A DNA stretch of 64,000 bases from positions 4,662,501 to 4,726,500 of the forward strand of contig CM028925.1 of NCBI GenBank assembly GCA_016801845.1, given 5' to 3'. The notes below the pieces were generated by a model. The model saw only the letters and a list, made by a program, of their open reading frames with translations, did no database searches and was not told the DNA's origin. Positions within the stretch are counted from its first letter, which is position 1. The number at the start of each line of letters is the position of its first letter. This document shows positions 24,660 to 37,530 of the stretch, piece after piece. A program made the position numbers and the translations under genes. The stretch is from Polydactylus sextarius. Taxonomy: Eukaryota > Chordata > Actinopteri > Polynemidae.

Positions 24660-24985
24660 TTTTCAATGGTTCTCTGGTTGTCCGATTCTCTAGTGGTCAG
24701 GTTCTTTGGTTGTCTGGTGGTCAAATTATCTTGTTCTCTGGTGGTCAAGTTCTCTGGTGGACATGTTCTCTGGTTCTCAGGTGGTCAGATTCTCGGGTGA
24801 TCAGGTTTTCTGGTTCTCTGCTGATCAGATTCTCTGGTGGTCAGGTTCTCTAGTGATCAGGTTCTTGTTCTGGTTATCTTGTTCTCTGTTGGTCAGGTTC
24901 TCAGGTGGTCAGGTTCTCTGGTGATCATGTTTTCTGATTGTCTGGTGGCCAGGTTCTTTGGTTCTCTGGTGATCATGCACTCAGA
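24660..24985. repeat. GGTTCTCTGGTGGTCA minisatellite
   Basis: About 330 bases of imperfect tandem units, each around 16-24 bases and made of GGTTCTCTGGT and GGTCAG/GATCA blocks. Open frames across it are artefacts rich in Trp, Ser and Leu. Confidence 0.85.
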
Positions 24986-25229
24986 TCATGCACTCATGCA
25001 GGTTCAGAAGACACTGTTTGATTTCCACTGAGCTCCGTTAGTTTCTGTGAAAAAACACCTTTCATTATTAACTGAACAAAAATATCTTCAGACACCCTGA
25101 AATCATTAATGAACATGAAACTTCACTGTGGGGAGTAATCTGTAATTTAAACATATTCTGAGTTGAAATTCCTCTCCTTCTCCTACTTCCTGGAGTCTGT
25201 CTGTATTCTATAAAATATATTCTGTAATC

Positions 25230-27897
25230 TTAGGTCTTACTGGAGAGATCCTGTGTTGACCTCTTTCTCTGGTGAGATCCGGAAACCTGCCGGGACAGAA
25301 AAAGTATTAAAAACGATTTAATAATTATAATATGTAAAACAGTAAGTCTGCAGATTATTTCGAACAGCAGGGACAGGCTGACCTTCTTCTTCGTGGCACT
25401 CAGAGCGGCGATCTTACTCTCGATGTCAGAAACCTGCAGAGAAAAGACGTAAAAACTCAAGTCAGGACCAAAGTCTGAGAAAGATCCAGATCCACTGGAT
25501 TGTATAATCAAGTTCTTGAGACGCACCTCACTCTCAGCGCTCTGGACTCTGGCGGCGGTCAATGCCACAACATCCTCCAGCTCGGATAACTCTGAGTCTG
25601 TCGTCCCTCCAAAGCGGTTCTTAGCGCTCCGCTCCAGTTTGCGAAGCTTCGCCTCTAATTCATAGGATTGTCCGGCTGCAATGTAAACCTAGAGCGATGA
25701 TGGGACAAACACCACTATGAGACATGCCGGCCTGCATTGAACAGACTGGGGACACAGCAGCCGGGAGATAGAAAGCCAGTCCAGACGATGGTGTCATGCT
25801 TCAGATAAGTTGGGGTCGGGACTTAGCTTGACTTTCAGACAGAGGTTAGTGGAAGAACAAAAAGCAGTTCAAGTTTGAACCTTACATTTTCCTCAAGTTC
25901 CCTGAAAGCATCATCTGCTGGCTTTATGTCAGTCACTACTAAGGGGGACATGCTGGCGGGCTCTGAGAGACCGTACTCGACCATCGCGTTTTCTGTGGCA
26001 TTAATGGTTCTCAGGACCTCAGTGGTGAGGTCACAGAGGGCGGCAGCAGTTGATCTCTGAAAGCCATGTAGAGGGACAGATGTTAGCAACTGGAAATAAC
26101 AACTTCTGCTCCCACAGCAGATACTGACCTGGACCAAACTGGGTCTATTAGTGATGGAAGAAAATACCATCACCAGTCATAATCAGAACTGAGTCAAACA
26201 CCTGGGTTCACGGTAGACCGTGTTCAGACCCGTAGCTGCTGACGTCACAGTAAGAACCTGCTGACAGTCAGGTTAGACCAGGTTAGACCTGTTGTTCAGG
26301 TTTCATCACTGAGGATTTGATTTTTGGTATAGATCTGATAATCTAAACCATTCTGTTAATTTGAGCCATGCTGATGTTTAAGGGAACCTGTACTCAACGG
26401 AGTCGTTGACGATTTAATTTTAACAGTTTAAACCAAAGTCACAAACAGCAAACAGCATTCGCAGCCTCAGTCATACCTTCTGAGCATTGGTGGGCATCTC
26501 ATCGCTGGACGAGCTCAGGTCTTTGTCCTTCAGAGTTTCTAGAGTGACGACTGGACCGCCCCTGATGCCGGCCGGACCTTTACCCAGAACAAAGGGCTTC
26601 TTCCCGGTTTCGTCGTCTGACGATTGCCCCTTATCACTCAGATTTCCTGCCAACTCACTCAGCTTCCTCCGCAGCTTCTCCTCTTCATTCTGACCCGACG
26701 GAGTCGACTCCTGAAAATACGTTCATCATAAACCTCATAAACTCTACATTATAGACACATTTAGAAGTAGACATTAAGGAGACTGAACTGGTATCACCTC
26801 GTTAGCGGGCGTCATCTTTTCCTCCAGTCGGCTCAGCAGATTCTCAATGGCTGACATACGTTTGTTCAGTTCGTTGATCTATGATTTTTAACCCAGAGAG
26901 GAAATAGTAACAGATCATCACAGACTCTTTGCATGTCAGATAAGTTATTCAGATTTTGTTGCTGAAATTTTTCATTGCAGTGGTTGATTATCAGTTGATT
27001 ATTGGTCTGTTCTTACAGGTGGGGCTTGTCCCAGGTTCTCCTGGGATGAGGCTTTGCTGTTCCTGCGACGATGGGGATGTTGTTGGTACATGGGCGGGTA
27101 TCTCTGGTACTCTTCCTCATCTGAGGTGTCGACGTACTGCTGCCGAGCCACCGATGAACTGATCTTAGACAGAGAGCGAGTCCGGATCATCCTGCTCTCT
27201 CCAAAGTCTTCTGATCACACACAGGTTGACAAAATGCAACATCATGAAAAAATAGAATGTAAAACGAAAAACAGATTAACCCGCAGCAAATGGAGCTCCA
27301 ATAAAACACAACAGACAAACAACAATTTGAAAGTACTGACCAGGTCTCGTGGTGAAACGGTCCAAACTCTTCCTGCGGTTCATGCGGTGGTTGTATGGGT
27401 CGTAATCGGCATCGTTCCTGTAACCCCGATCGTCTTGCAGCTGCTGAGAGTCGCATGACAACAGATACACAATTTAAGGTCAAATATCTATGAGACAATC
27501 CATCACCCACGTGTCTAATGTAGTCCAAATTATAAGTCTGTGAAAGTCCTACAAAGGACATTTCAGTACTACAGATATATACAGGATATAATATTTATCT
27601 GCACAGAGGTGAGGTGAATGTGTGTCAACCTGGATAGACGGACGTCGTGAATAAGGGAAATACTCCTCAGAGTCAAAGTCCAGAGGATGGACGGACAGCA
27701 GCCGTTTACTTTTCCTCATCTGAAAGAGAAACGAATGTTGAAGCTGCAGCCAGATGAAAAACTTACAGTCACGTTGTTTATCTATTTACCACTTTGTAGC
27801 GATGGGCCTCAGCCTCGCCTGGCTCTTCCTCCACGTACATGTCTGCACAGAGGACACCGTTAGTGAGACCAGGTGACCTTTTTGTGTATATATATTG

Positions 27898-27977
<80 letters not shown>

Positions 27978-29289
27978 CAGCGACTCACGGCTACGGACAT
28001 CCGGCATACTCTGAGTGTCGTCATCACGACCACCTGCAGGAACAGACATTGCGATTGGTGGATTTGTTCTCTAATTCACCTTAGATCCAGTCAGTCCTAT
28101 AGAGGTAGTTCAGTCTAACAGGGGCTAGTTCAGTCCAACAGAGGACAGTTAGGTCTAACGGGGCCCAATTCAGTCCAGCAGGTGACAGTTCAGTCCAACA
28201 GGGGACAGTTGTGATTAGGACTCACCATCTCCATTCAGCCTCTTGTAAAGTGACCTCATGACCTTGGCGCTGCCAAAGCGTTTGAATCGGTTCCTGACAT
28301 TGTCATGATACCAACCAACGGTCCCAATCTTCAACACTCTGTGTACATGCAACGCAACATGACACACGACACACAACATTTTTATAAATGTGAGTCTTTA
28401 CTCTAGAATCTAATCTGCTAATGCTGAACAAGCCCTAGTCTCACAGGTCCTGGTCTCACCTGGTCATGCGGCAGTTGTCACACACCCAGCCATGCTCCTT
28501 CTTGTTGTAGCGGCTGCAAGACTTGCAGGTAAACATGTGGCAGTCCAGACACTGGCGCTTGCTGTTGACCAGGAACCTGAAAGGCTGTAGGCAGCGGATG
28601 CAGAGCGAGTCAGACAGTTTGCTCTCAGTGCCCAGCAGCTCTCGCTTCGTGTCCTCTTTCTCAATCTTGGTCTTCAGGTCACTGCAAAAGACAAGGGGGG
28701 TGGGTTAAATCCTGGAAACCAGAATCCTCTAAGGAAACCATTTCCCAGTTCCATGAGGAAGAAACATTTTGTTCGAGGCCAAATCTGAGTCATCTGCCGT
28801 CATCTAACCACCATTGTCCACCATCCAACCTTCACTCAGCCTTCATTCAACATCCAACCACCAACCCAATCATCAGAATGAAACTGCAGGTTATGTGTTT
28901 ATGAGTTTGCCCCAAGGTCTGATGGGAGTCTTTGGAAACATAGACAGTCTTTGTGAGCTCCCTGTTTTCTGCTCTTCTGCCTCTTTCAGCCTCTAGTCCG
29001 TGTGACTAAGCTGTGATCGACAATAACAACCACAGCTTTCACGCTTGAATTCTTTCAGGCGTCACATGGACCAGGCAATTTCTCACAGACACACAACTGA
29101 AAGACTTAAACAGTCCATGCCCCTGAGATCAGACCTGTAAAGGTGAGCTACAGATGAATAGATAGACAGGCATTCGTACCCGAGTCTCTCCTCTTCTTTC
29201 TTACGGAGGTTGAAATCTCGTTGAATCACCTCCCAGACGTGTTTGGCTTCTTCATCCGTGAGACGAGAAAGATCCAGTTTACGCTCCAT
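25230..29289 (-). CDS. mlph: Melanophilin (Rab27 effector, melanosome transport)
   Basis: Coding exons in transcript order: 29289-29180, 28681-28460, 28338-28226, 28033-27989, 27842-27790, 27719-27630, 27443-27341, 27210-27017, 26878-26798, 26710-26477, 26056-25886, 25688-25527, 25433-25383, 25286-25230. Phases agree and give 561 residues. Melanophilin links Rab27a on melanosomes to myosin Va and actin. The N-terminal Slp-homology domain is complete: helix KLDLSRLTDEEAKHVWEVIQ, four CxxC pairs (C64/C67, C81/C84, C89/C92, C104/C107), then GWYHDNVRNRFKRFGSAKVM. Further on are KRLLSVHPLDFDSEE and a conserved VYIAAG...SDIESKIAALSA block. The last exon is short and basic. MyRIP is the alternative, but the overall length, the VDTSDEE block and synteny with lrrfip1 favour mlph. 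An acceptor just before the ATG indicates a 5' UTR exon. Confidence 0.93.
27902..27976. repeat. Compound AT/GT microsatellite in mlph
   Basis: About 20 AT units pass into about 17 GT units. The GT end lies some 12 bases from the donor of exon 28033-27989, on the intron side. Confidence 0.95.
28090..28210. repeat. Minisatellite (GTTCAGTCCAACAGGGGACA) in an mlph intron
   Basis: Five or six imperfect units of 20-24 bases fill the intron between exons 28338-28226 and 28033-27989. Confidence 0.8.
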
Positions 29290-29294
29290 GACGC

Positions 29295-30850
29295 TGAAAT
29301 AAAAATAAAAATGTTAGTCCACTTCACTTTCTAGAAAGAAAAAAAACAAATGTCGTTGTAAGTGTCACATTTTGAGAAGAAAGTTTTATTATTTGGTGAA
29401 ATAAATCAGTATTAAGTTAAAATATTTGTATAAATACACAAAGTCAAAGTGTGTTTTTGATTAAAAAAAAAATCTACGTGAATGAAGGAACAAAACCTAA
29501 ATGTTACACTAACAGTATGACCAGATGATGCCATATTGATGTCACCAGAGGCTCTGATGAGACACCATTCAGGTGCATCATAACACAAACAAAAATAGAA
29601 ACAACAACAGCAGCAGCAGCTCACAGAGTTTAAAACAACGTGGTCCATCTTTGCGATCAACAAACATCAAACCTTTAAACTTAAATGTGTCTCTAAAATA
29701 AGGTTAATGTCACATCACCACACCCTGAGGTGAGGAGGCTGAAGATAATTATCCAACATGGTTCTATCATTTGACTTACACCAGAACCAAACTGTAATAC
29801 TGTCAGCTTAAACATCCAACACAGCTGTAAATAAAAGTTCAATCATTATCATCAATCTGAGTTTGTACAACTTGATTAACAGCTGAGATGGTAAACATTT
29901 CACAGTTTCATGATTATTTACAGATTCAATTATTAGAGTTTAAACACTAAGATAACATTTTAACTTGGTATTGTTAAAAAGACAGCAGCTTCATTCAGGC
30001 TAAATCATCAGAAATAATAAGTTAATGAATGAGATTAAAGAGAAGAGAAAATGAACCGACCGTGGTTCTCTGTGTCGCCAGGCTCAAGTGATTAGATGTC
30101 TGAGGTAACACTGCGAGAATCAGCTGATCACATGATGAACATCCTCCTGACAACACATTGCTGCAGGCCACATTTAACACAATACACACTCAGTTTAAGT
30201 AACAAAGACTAGACTGTAAGAGCAGGACACGCCCCTAACTGTCTGTTACACATTTAACTCATTCAATATTCTCCATGATGAACTTTTATTTTGAAGTAAT
30301 TTTCTGAGAAGAGGTAATGAATCGAGGTGAGATTTAGTTATCAACTCTGACCACAGGAGGGCGCTGTGCACCATGGACAGGAAGAAAGCTCCATTCACTA
30401 ATTCCTCCTTCAGCTGGGAACTCACACACTCATAGGAGCTACATAGGGGTGTTTGCCGCACATCCTCCAGAGATCTATCTGTGAAAATGTATATTATAAT
30501 AAAAAGTTAATCAGTTCTTTCTTTTTTTTTTTTTTAATGCTTATATCTATAGTACCTATAGGAAGTCACTGATCCCGCAGGAGCCCCAGGCACGGTGATG
30601 TCAACAGGTGCAGGGCAGCCCTGATTATCTTAAAATGAATCACAAGAAATGATCATGTCATGACAAGCATGTAAACAAACAAACACTTTTTAGTTTAGAT
30701 TTTATCTCTGAAAATGACAATAAAAAGGCAGCGGCAGTGTAAGCATCTCACAGCACTTTATTTATCACAAGGTTTTTACATCAAAACTACAGATACATGT
30801 ACACTCTACATAGACAGTATTTTTGTTTTATATATAATATATATATATGA
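29295..30850. other. mlph 5' region and gap before the TMT opsin
   Basis: The mlph 5' UTR exon or exons should lie here, but I could not place them. A TTTATT at about 30758-30763, which reads AATAAA on the minus strand, is a plausible polyadenylation signal for the opsin about 100 bases after its stop. No other gene is evident. Confidence 0.5.
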
Positions 30851-30863
30851 AGGATGTATGTGG

Positions 30864-33819
30864 TCAGGTTTCTATCTCTGGTCTCTCAGACGCTGTGGCA
30901 CTGGTTCCCTCCGTGTCCGGTTGGCATGGCACCATGGGGGCGGGACTGTGACGGACTCTGCGGTGGAACTGGACCACGGTGGAGTTTGACGGCGCCGAGG
31001 AGCGTCCGTCCTCCGTCAGGCGGCTTTTGCAATGGAACAGGATCAGGAAACAGCGATAAAACTGAGGGACACAAACAGCAACAACATTGTCAGCTGTTTA
31101 TGTCAGTTTCACATTAGTTCCTTCTTCACATTCAAATCCTGATGATTATGTCACTGTGTCACATGGTTAGCATGTGCAAATTCATCCCATCCAAGTGTCC
31201 ACTTGTTACACCAGGGTTTAGAGGGAAACTCCAGCAAATTCCACAAAAACAGTTTACTTTGATGTTAGCACTCTGCCCATCACTGATCACTTAGCTTATT
31301 GCTGTTAAGTTGCTAAGCTGCCAGGCTTAGCAACTTAACACTGCGATATCTCTGCTAACGTAGCACCGATTTGTTTAATTTTTTTTTGCCAACTGACGTT
31401 ACTCAAAGATATCTAAGAATAGAATATGGGTTCAAATTTGATGGAGTTCCTCTTTAAATCAGCGCCCTATTTTGATGGTTTACTATTAATCTGATTCTGC
31501 AGTTGTCAAAAAATCCAAATCAAACAAGTTTAGTTGATCATTACATTTGTTTGTGAGAAAAATCTGAGAACGCGTAAGACCTGTTTGTTCATCAGGATGT
31601 AGATGATGGGGTTGATGACGGTGCTGCTCTTGGCGAGGATCGATGGGATCACGCTGGCAACGGGGCTGATGAGTCCCGGACGACCGAAGGTGGCCATCAA
31701 GGCCACCACGCCATACGGCATCCAGCAGAGCAGATAGCACACCACCGTGGTGACAACCATGAACAGGATGTGAAATTCTCTACGGCGAGCTGCCGTCCGC
31801 TTGATAATGCCCACCTGTCAGACAAAACCCAGGGAAAATTACTGAAAACACCCTGTCAAATAAAAGCCAGGGGATATGGTAAAAAAAAAAAAAAAAAAAA
31901 AACATTTGCCAGACAATATTCAGAGAAAGGCATTAAAACTCCCTGTCAGACAAAATTCAGGGGAGATCCACCTGCCAGACCTAACACTGGGAAAAGGATT
32001 AAAACCTAAATGTCCAAAAAAATCCAGGAAAAACTATTACAATTAACACCTGCCAGTCAGACAAAATCCTGGGAAAATTGTAAAAAAAAAAAAAAAAAAC
32101 AAGACAAAAACTAGGAGAAGGGTTTAAAAAACTATCTGTCTTACAAAAGCCAGGGATTGAATATTAAACATGTTGATATTGTGGATGACAAGTGGTCATG
32201 TGACCCACCTGTCTGACAGCGTACAGCAGGCGTCCATAGCAGTACGCCATGGTGAGGACAGGAAGGCCAAGACAGAAGACAAACAGACAGACGACGTAGG
32301 AACGAGAGTGAGACGACCTCTGCGCCCACGCCACCGAGCAGCTTGTCCCTGCCCCCTCCAAACCATAACTGCTCCAGCCCAGTAGGGGGGGCACCGTCCA
32401 TGCCACAGAGTAAAGCCATGACCCTCCCACCGCTAGCAGCGGCCGCCTGTAGTTAGGCCTCTTGTTGTACACCATCAGGGTGCTGTAGCGATCGTAGGAC
32501 AGGACGGACAGCGAAACCAGAGACACGATGCCTGATGACAAAGACCACACATATCAAATCCACAAAAAGCCCAGATTCAACCCACATCTCAGACATCTTT
32601 TGTGTTTGACACTAAACTGACTCTGGACCTTCTGTTGTCCATCAGCTGATCCTGGTATAGACTACAACCCCACATAATCTCGAAACAATTTTATTTTGAT
32701 AGTTCCTTTTACTTCCACAGGAACCATGTTCTCTGACAACTTTTAGAGCCATTGATTTGCTCTGAAGATTCAGAACCACAATTTGATTTCAGGTTCAGGA
32801 CCTGGCTGGACTTGCTCTTCAGAGAGAGAGTCCAAGTTTCAGCGACTAGAAACATCCTGGATATGAAGATGAGACAATACCAGTATGAGACAGAGTACAT
32901 ACTAGCTTAGCACAAAGACTGGAGGCAGAGGGAAACTGTAAGCCACAGTAGCAACAAAGAACTAATATGTATTATTATATGTGGACAGTAGAAACACAGT
33001 GTTATCTGTTGCAACAGACTGAGCTTATCTTCACCTCCACTTAGCCTCCACCCTGTTTACAGATCATGTGACCAGATCAGACCAGTGATAGGACCCTCAG
33101 GAGGAGGTCTGACCCCTCTGACCTCTGACTGAAGCTGCTGCTCAGAGACCTGAGGCCTGACTAACAGGTTCATGTTAATATATAGCATGGGAAACTATAA
33201 GTAGGTCCATTTGATTCATTAAATCTGATTCATTTGATGAGGTTCAGATGATCTGATTCAAATGATCTGGTTTCCTGCTCATTATAAACTTTTTGTCCAT
33301 GTGGGGATCCTGTAGAGTCTGATTTGTCTGTAGTTGGGTTCTTCATAAGTGAGATTAAGTAAAACTCTTCATTAATGAACAGAAAGTGTTCACTTTCTGC
33401 ATTGGCACGTGCTCTACGTCACTAACAGGTGCCTGCAGAGACTCACCGAGGCAGGAGTTGATGAAGCCGTACCAGGCGCAGCCGCGGCGCCCGAACAGCC
33501 AGCGGCTCCGCAGGCTGGAGGCGAAGCTGAGCGTCGTGCCGCAGCCGCAGACCAGCAGGTCGCTGACGCTGATGTTGAGCAGCAGCATGTTGACGGGGGT
33601 CCGCAGAGTCCGAAACCTGCAGAACAGAACCAGAACCAGCAGGTTGTTGACGAAGCCGAACACCATGATGGAGCCCAGAAACACCGACATGACGCGGTGC
33701 CCATGAAGCGACAGACGCTGCTGCGACGCGTCGGTCCAATCCGCGTCCTGAGGGTCGAGCGGGTCCAGCATCTGGCTCAGGTTAGAGCTCAGATTGGTGC
33801 CGCTCACCTCGGAAAACAT
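30864..33819 (-). CDS. Teleost multiple tissue (TMT) opsin
   Basis: Exons in transcript order: 33819-33447, 32531-32209, 31814-31581, 31061-30864. Phases agree and give 375 residues. TMT opsins are retinal-binding photoreceptors of the encephalopsin (OPN3) group, expressed in brain and other non-visual tissue. Seen here: N82IS in TM2, the TM3 Cys114, DRYST at 138-142, the TMT-like GWSSYGLEGAGTSCSV loop, CWMPYGVVALMATFGRPGLI in TM6, the retinal Schiff-base lysine K294 in AKSST, and NPIIY at 300-304. OPN3 itself reads differently in the loop and TM6. The frame stays open upstream of the chosen ATG, but this start leaves about 40 residues before TM1, as expected. I cannot tell which of the three TMT subfamilies it is. 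Confidence 0.9.
31217..31458. mobile_element. Possible MITE-like foldback element
   Basis: The ends are imperfect 17-base inverted repeats (TTTAGAGGGAAACTCCA against the complement of TGGAGTTCCTCTTTAAA, 14 of 17 matching). Inside, 31303-31318 and 31325-31340 form a perfect 16-base inverted repeat with a 6-base loop. The element is about 240 bases, non-coding, and lies in the last TMT opsin intron. No clear target-site duplication is visible. Confidence 0.5.
31820..32160. repeat. Degenerate tandem repeat with poly-A tracts in a TMT opsin intron
   Basis: Five to seven diverged units of about 45-60 bases share CTGTCAGACAAAA, CCAGGGAAAA and TTAAAAC blocks. Two carry A runs of about 18-20 bases. 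The array fills most of the intron between exons 2 and 3. Confidence 0.7.
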
Positions 33820-34299
33820 GTCGGACCTCGCGCGCTGCTCCAACTGCTTGTGCGTAAAAAGGATCCGTGCAGTTTTTACGCGCTCTGCGTAAAAGTATTT
33901 TTGGAGCAAATGAAGACAAGGTGCAGGTGGCAGGACTTCACATACTGACAGGTCCTGGACTCTGTAGGACTTTGTTGGACTCAGCTGGACCCGGCTAGAG
34001 CAGCAGACTTGTCCCGCAGCGGCGCCGCGCTCCACTCCATTAATGTTCCGGTTAGACCCCTTAAGAGCTGCCGCTGCTGTAGACCCTGGTCCGGTTTCTG
34101 TTCCCTCCCTGTCTGAGCTCAGACCTGATGCTTCTGTAACAGACTGACATTGCGCGTCCCCGCTGCGCGCCGCCGTTGAATCAACTTCAAGCTGTAAGTA
34201 GTGAGCACGGAGGACCGGGACTCCGCTTGTGTCCGGTCTGGTTTGGTCTGGCCCACCTCTGAGCCCAGTGTCTGACACCATCAGGGAACCAGAAACCGT

Positions 34300-37200
34300 G
34301 ATGAAAAAAACACAAAATAAACTTTTAATATTTTGTTTTTGATAGATAAGGTGTTCACGTGCTGCTGATAGTCAGAAGTCAGAAAAACGGCTTCACGCTT
34401 TTCTACATGATTTTAACTTGTTCTCATTTTAGAAATAATTTATTTTTAAGATTTTCATATAAATTTTTTTGCCTGTTTGTTAATTAATTCATATATAAAC
34501 TACTGTTAAATGTGCATCAACACCTAATCCTCCAAGCCTCTCTTGAGTGGCCAATCAGAAACAAACCTGACTGACAGGTGGGTGGGTCGGTCCAGACCAG
34601 CAACATGTTACAGGTTTTAAAATTCAATAATTTAGAAATCATTTTATTCGGAAAAGTAAAAGCTTCAGTGTGGACTGTTGATCAAACACGGGGATGTAAA
34701 CATGTTTACGTGACGGACCCTGACGGTCTAAAGACTGATGGGGGTCAGGTGGTCCAGATCTGATGGGGTGTGACGCTGGAGGGAGTGACAGCTGTTGTCT
34801 CCAGATGGAGCTCCACCTCGGGGACGCGGTCCCAGTGTCTTCACTGAATCCTGAGGGTAGAGACATGACGTATACTTCAGGGGACTCTCACTGAGTGGGA
34901 CATTTGACATTTCACTTTGACTCTTCCTCTCTGTTGCGTCAGATGTTAGCCAATCAGCATCTAGTGTGGTGACAACAGGTTTTTCATCCAAATTTATAAA
35001 AGTTGAATAATGAGGAACCTGAGGAACCAGAACCAGTCTGACCCTGGGAACTGTGGATCTGTGTAATTGACATGAACAGGAAGCAGGTTTCTATGTCCAT
35101 TAATAACAGAAAGAATCAAGTTTCAGCGCTGTATTGAAGCTGTTACCACAGAATATCGTCTCCATCCTGGAGATCACATTTCCTCTGATGTCATCTCCTG
35201 AAAGTCAAGCTCGGCGTTCAGTTGACGCCTTAGACTGTCAGACCAACATCAGCTTCTTACTTTTCCTCTTCGTCCCCTGAAGACACAGTGACAGGAGAAG
35301 ATGTGACAGCAGCGACCCGATCCAGATGTTTGTCTTATGTTGAAGGGGAAGTGAGCGTTTCAGCACTGCAAAGGCGATGCCGCAAGACGAATATGTGAGA
35401 CATATGAGCATTAACGTAACCAAAGCAGTCAACATCAAAGATTTAATGACCCGGCACATTTTCAACATGTAGGAACCTGAGGCCTCTTAACAGGAAGTGG
35501 TTCAGAGGTCGACTTCCTGAGGTTGACCTCTGACTTTGCAGTGTTCTCCATACATCATCAGAACAATTTGATATCAATGTCATCGTTTTGAGCGATGGTT
35601 GGTGAACACATGGGCGCAGCAGATGTTCCACCACTCCACCTTAGTCAACAAATTCAAACAAGGTTCAACCTTCAAAATAAAAGCCATAGAAACTGTTCAC
35701 TGTCATGGATTATTGTCAGAACCACACAGTCACATGGCACACCAAAACACAACAGAAGGCATCAACATTTTTTTCAAAGTAAAAGCCTCCTACTTTTCAT
35801 CTGTGTCTCAAAGCGACCAGATGTCATCAAGGTCAATCTGGAGTTCAAGATACGTAGTTTATTTCCAGGTGCCCCCTACCTCCCAACAACACAGCTAGTG
35901 GATTTTCACAATAAAAGCTACAAGCAACAGTCAGTGTTACGGGTCAGATGGACTGCAATGTCCCCAGGCTTTATCATCATCATCATCATCATCATCACTA
36001 TCGTTATCAGCAGCTGTGAATCTAAATACAGACGTCGTGTTGGTCAGGCCAGCTGAGGCGTCGCTCATCACCATCAGCAGGACGCATGAAAACATCCTGA
36101 GGCTGATCTGAGTACAGTGACCTTCAGTCCACCTTTAAAGCTGCCATCACATAAGAGTCAGAACAAACCGGAACTAGAACATTTAAAACTTTTTGCGATT
36201 CTGCAGTGACACTAACTGTAAACCAGCAGTGTTTTATTTTTTCTGTTTCTGTGGAAAACAATTCCACAAGCACATATACAACCATATACGTAAAATAAAA
36301 TATAATCATATAATATATGAAATATAAGAGACTGAACAATCTAGGCTGCAATGTAACATTTTGTGTAGGAGCTATACTTTTTCCAGTCATATCATATATC
36401 CATCTTATTTTGTCAACAATTTTTATGTCATAAGTCATAATCAGCACTTATTTACCAAAATAAAGTCTATCTAGACAAATGCTGAATTGTTTATTAGCTT
36501 GGCTGAACTCTGCTTTTCAAATTAAAATGCATCCCAAATCCATCTAAGTAGTTGAGTAAGAAAAACTGAAAACTGTGGACACTCCACCTCAGGTGATTTT
36601 AACAACTGTCATTACAAAACAATAATTTCTCGTATCGTAAAAACTACTTCTACCCACCAACAACTGTTGTTAATACAACTGTGAACACTAGATCTCTGGT
36701 TGTCCATCCACAGAAGATAAATTTTGGGAACGTGCTGCTCTAAATCAGAATTAAAGAAGCCTCTTGGATAAGAGGTGAAACTTCAAAGAAAGAAATTACT
36801 TCAAGAAATGGACACAATCCAGCTGACTACTTTGGATACTATGACCTGGATGAATGAGAACCTACACAGACACGCCTCCTACATGTTGCAACGATGCTTT
36901 GCTTTTTTTTACTCCCAATGTGCTGCAGTTTAAAATAACAGTGTATTTAAAATCAAAACGTGTTCGTTTGAATCATTTTTACAGTGTATTTCCTGTTACG
37001 TTTTGTTTTGTTTTGGTTTTTACAGTGTAGGGTTCCTTCCTGCTCCTCCCCTTTCATGTCGCAATGTAGTTTCACTCTTAACCAACGAAGAGACACGGTT
37101 GATTTTCTCCATCTGAATGTAAGGTGAGAAGTTTTTAACGTTTTACTCATCAACACCTCTTGTTAGCTGAGTTCTTTTTACACACCAGTTTATATAATGT

Positions 37201-37520
37201 TGTTATAAAGCTGAAATTGTTGTTATGAAATGAGAGTAACTGAAACAAAACTGCAACTGCAAGATACGAAACCCGTGTCTATAAGAAAACAGGTAATTCA
37301 ATTTGTTAACAAAGTATACAGTTATACATATGAATAAATGTGTTTTTGCTTCAGTTGTAGCAGTTTAGAGTTTTGCTTTTTTTAACTCAGCACAACAAAC
37401 ATGCACGGCAGATCATCTCTAACCCCCACTTTGACCTCCAAGAAGTGATGTTTTTCACAACTGTGTTTCACTGAAGCAACATCTTCTGAGAAGCCGCTGA
37501 CTGTCTTTATGACAAGTTGA
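34300..37520. other. Region between the TMT opsin and the NLR gene
   Basis: The two genes diverge from here. I found no supported gene. A TCA/ATC microsatellite lies at 35972-35997, and three copies of the dispersed motif cluster at 35669-35919. Text near 37040-37205 resembles text near 52050-52180 and probably represents the duplicated 5' UTR and promoter of the two NLR copies. Confidence 0.5.
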
Positions 37521-37530
37521 ATACAGCAGC

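Larger units (their letters stand above)
23250..25225. other. DNA between mlph and lrrfip1
   Basis: AT-rich DNA with no recognisable gene. It holds a (TTG)n run at 23793-23827 and a minisatellite at about 24660-24985. In mammals PRLH and RAB17 lie between MLPH and LRRFIP1; I see neither here. Confidence 0.6.

Noticed and set aside
24660..24985. Tandem array considered as a CRISPR-like array
   Set aside because: Units are imperfect and contiguous without regular spacers, in a vertebrate genome; it is a minisatellite.
30246..30461. 71-codon minus-strand frame upstream of mlph
   Set aside because: It includes a copy of the dispersed motif and has no recognised family or splice context.
33819..34281. 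Upstream extension of the TMT opsin frame
   Set aside because: The frame is open for about 150 more codons, but this would give an N-terminus far longer than any TMT opsin I know; the ATG at 33819 leaves a normal leader.
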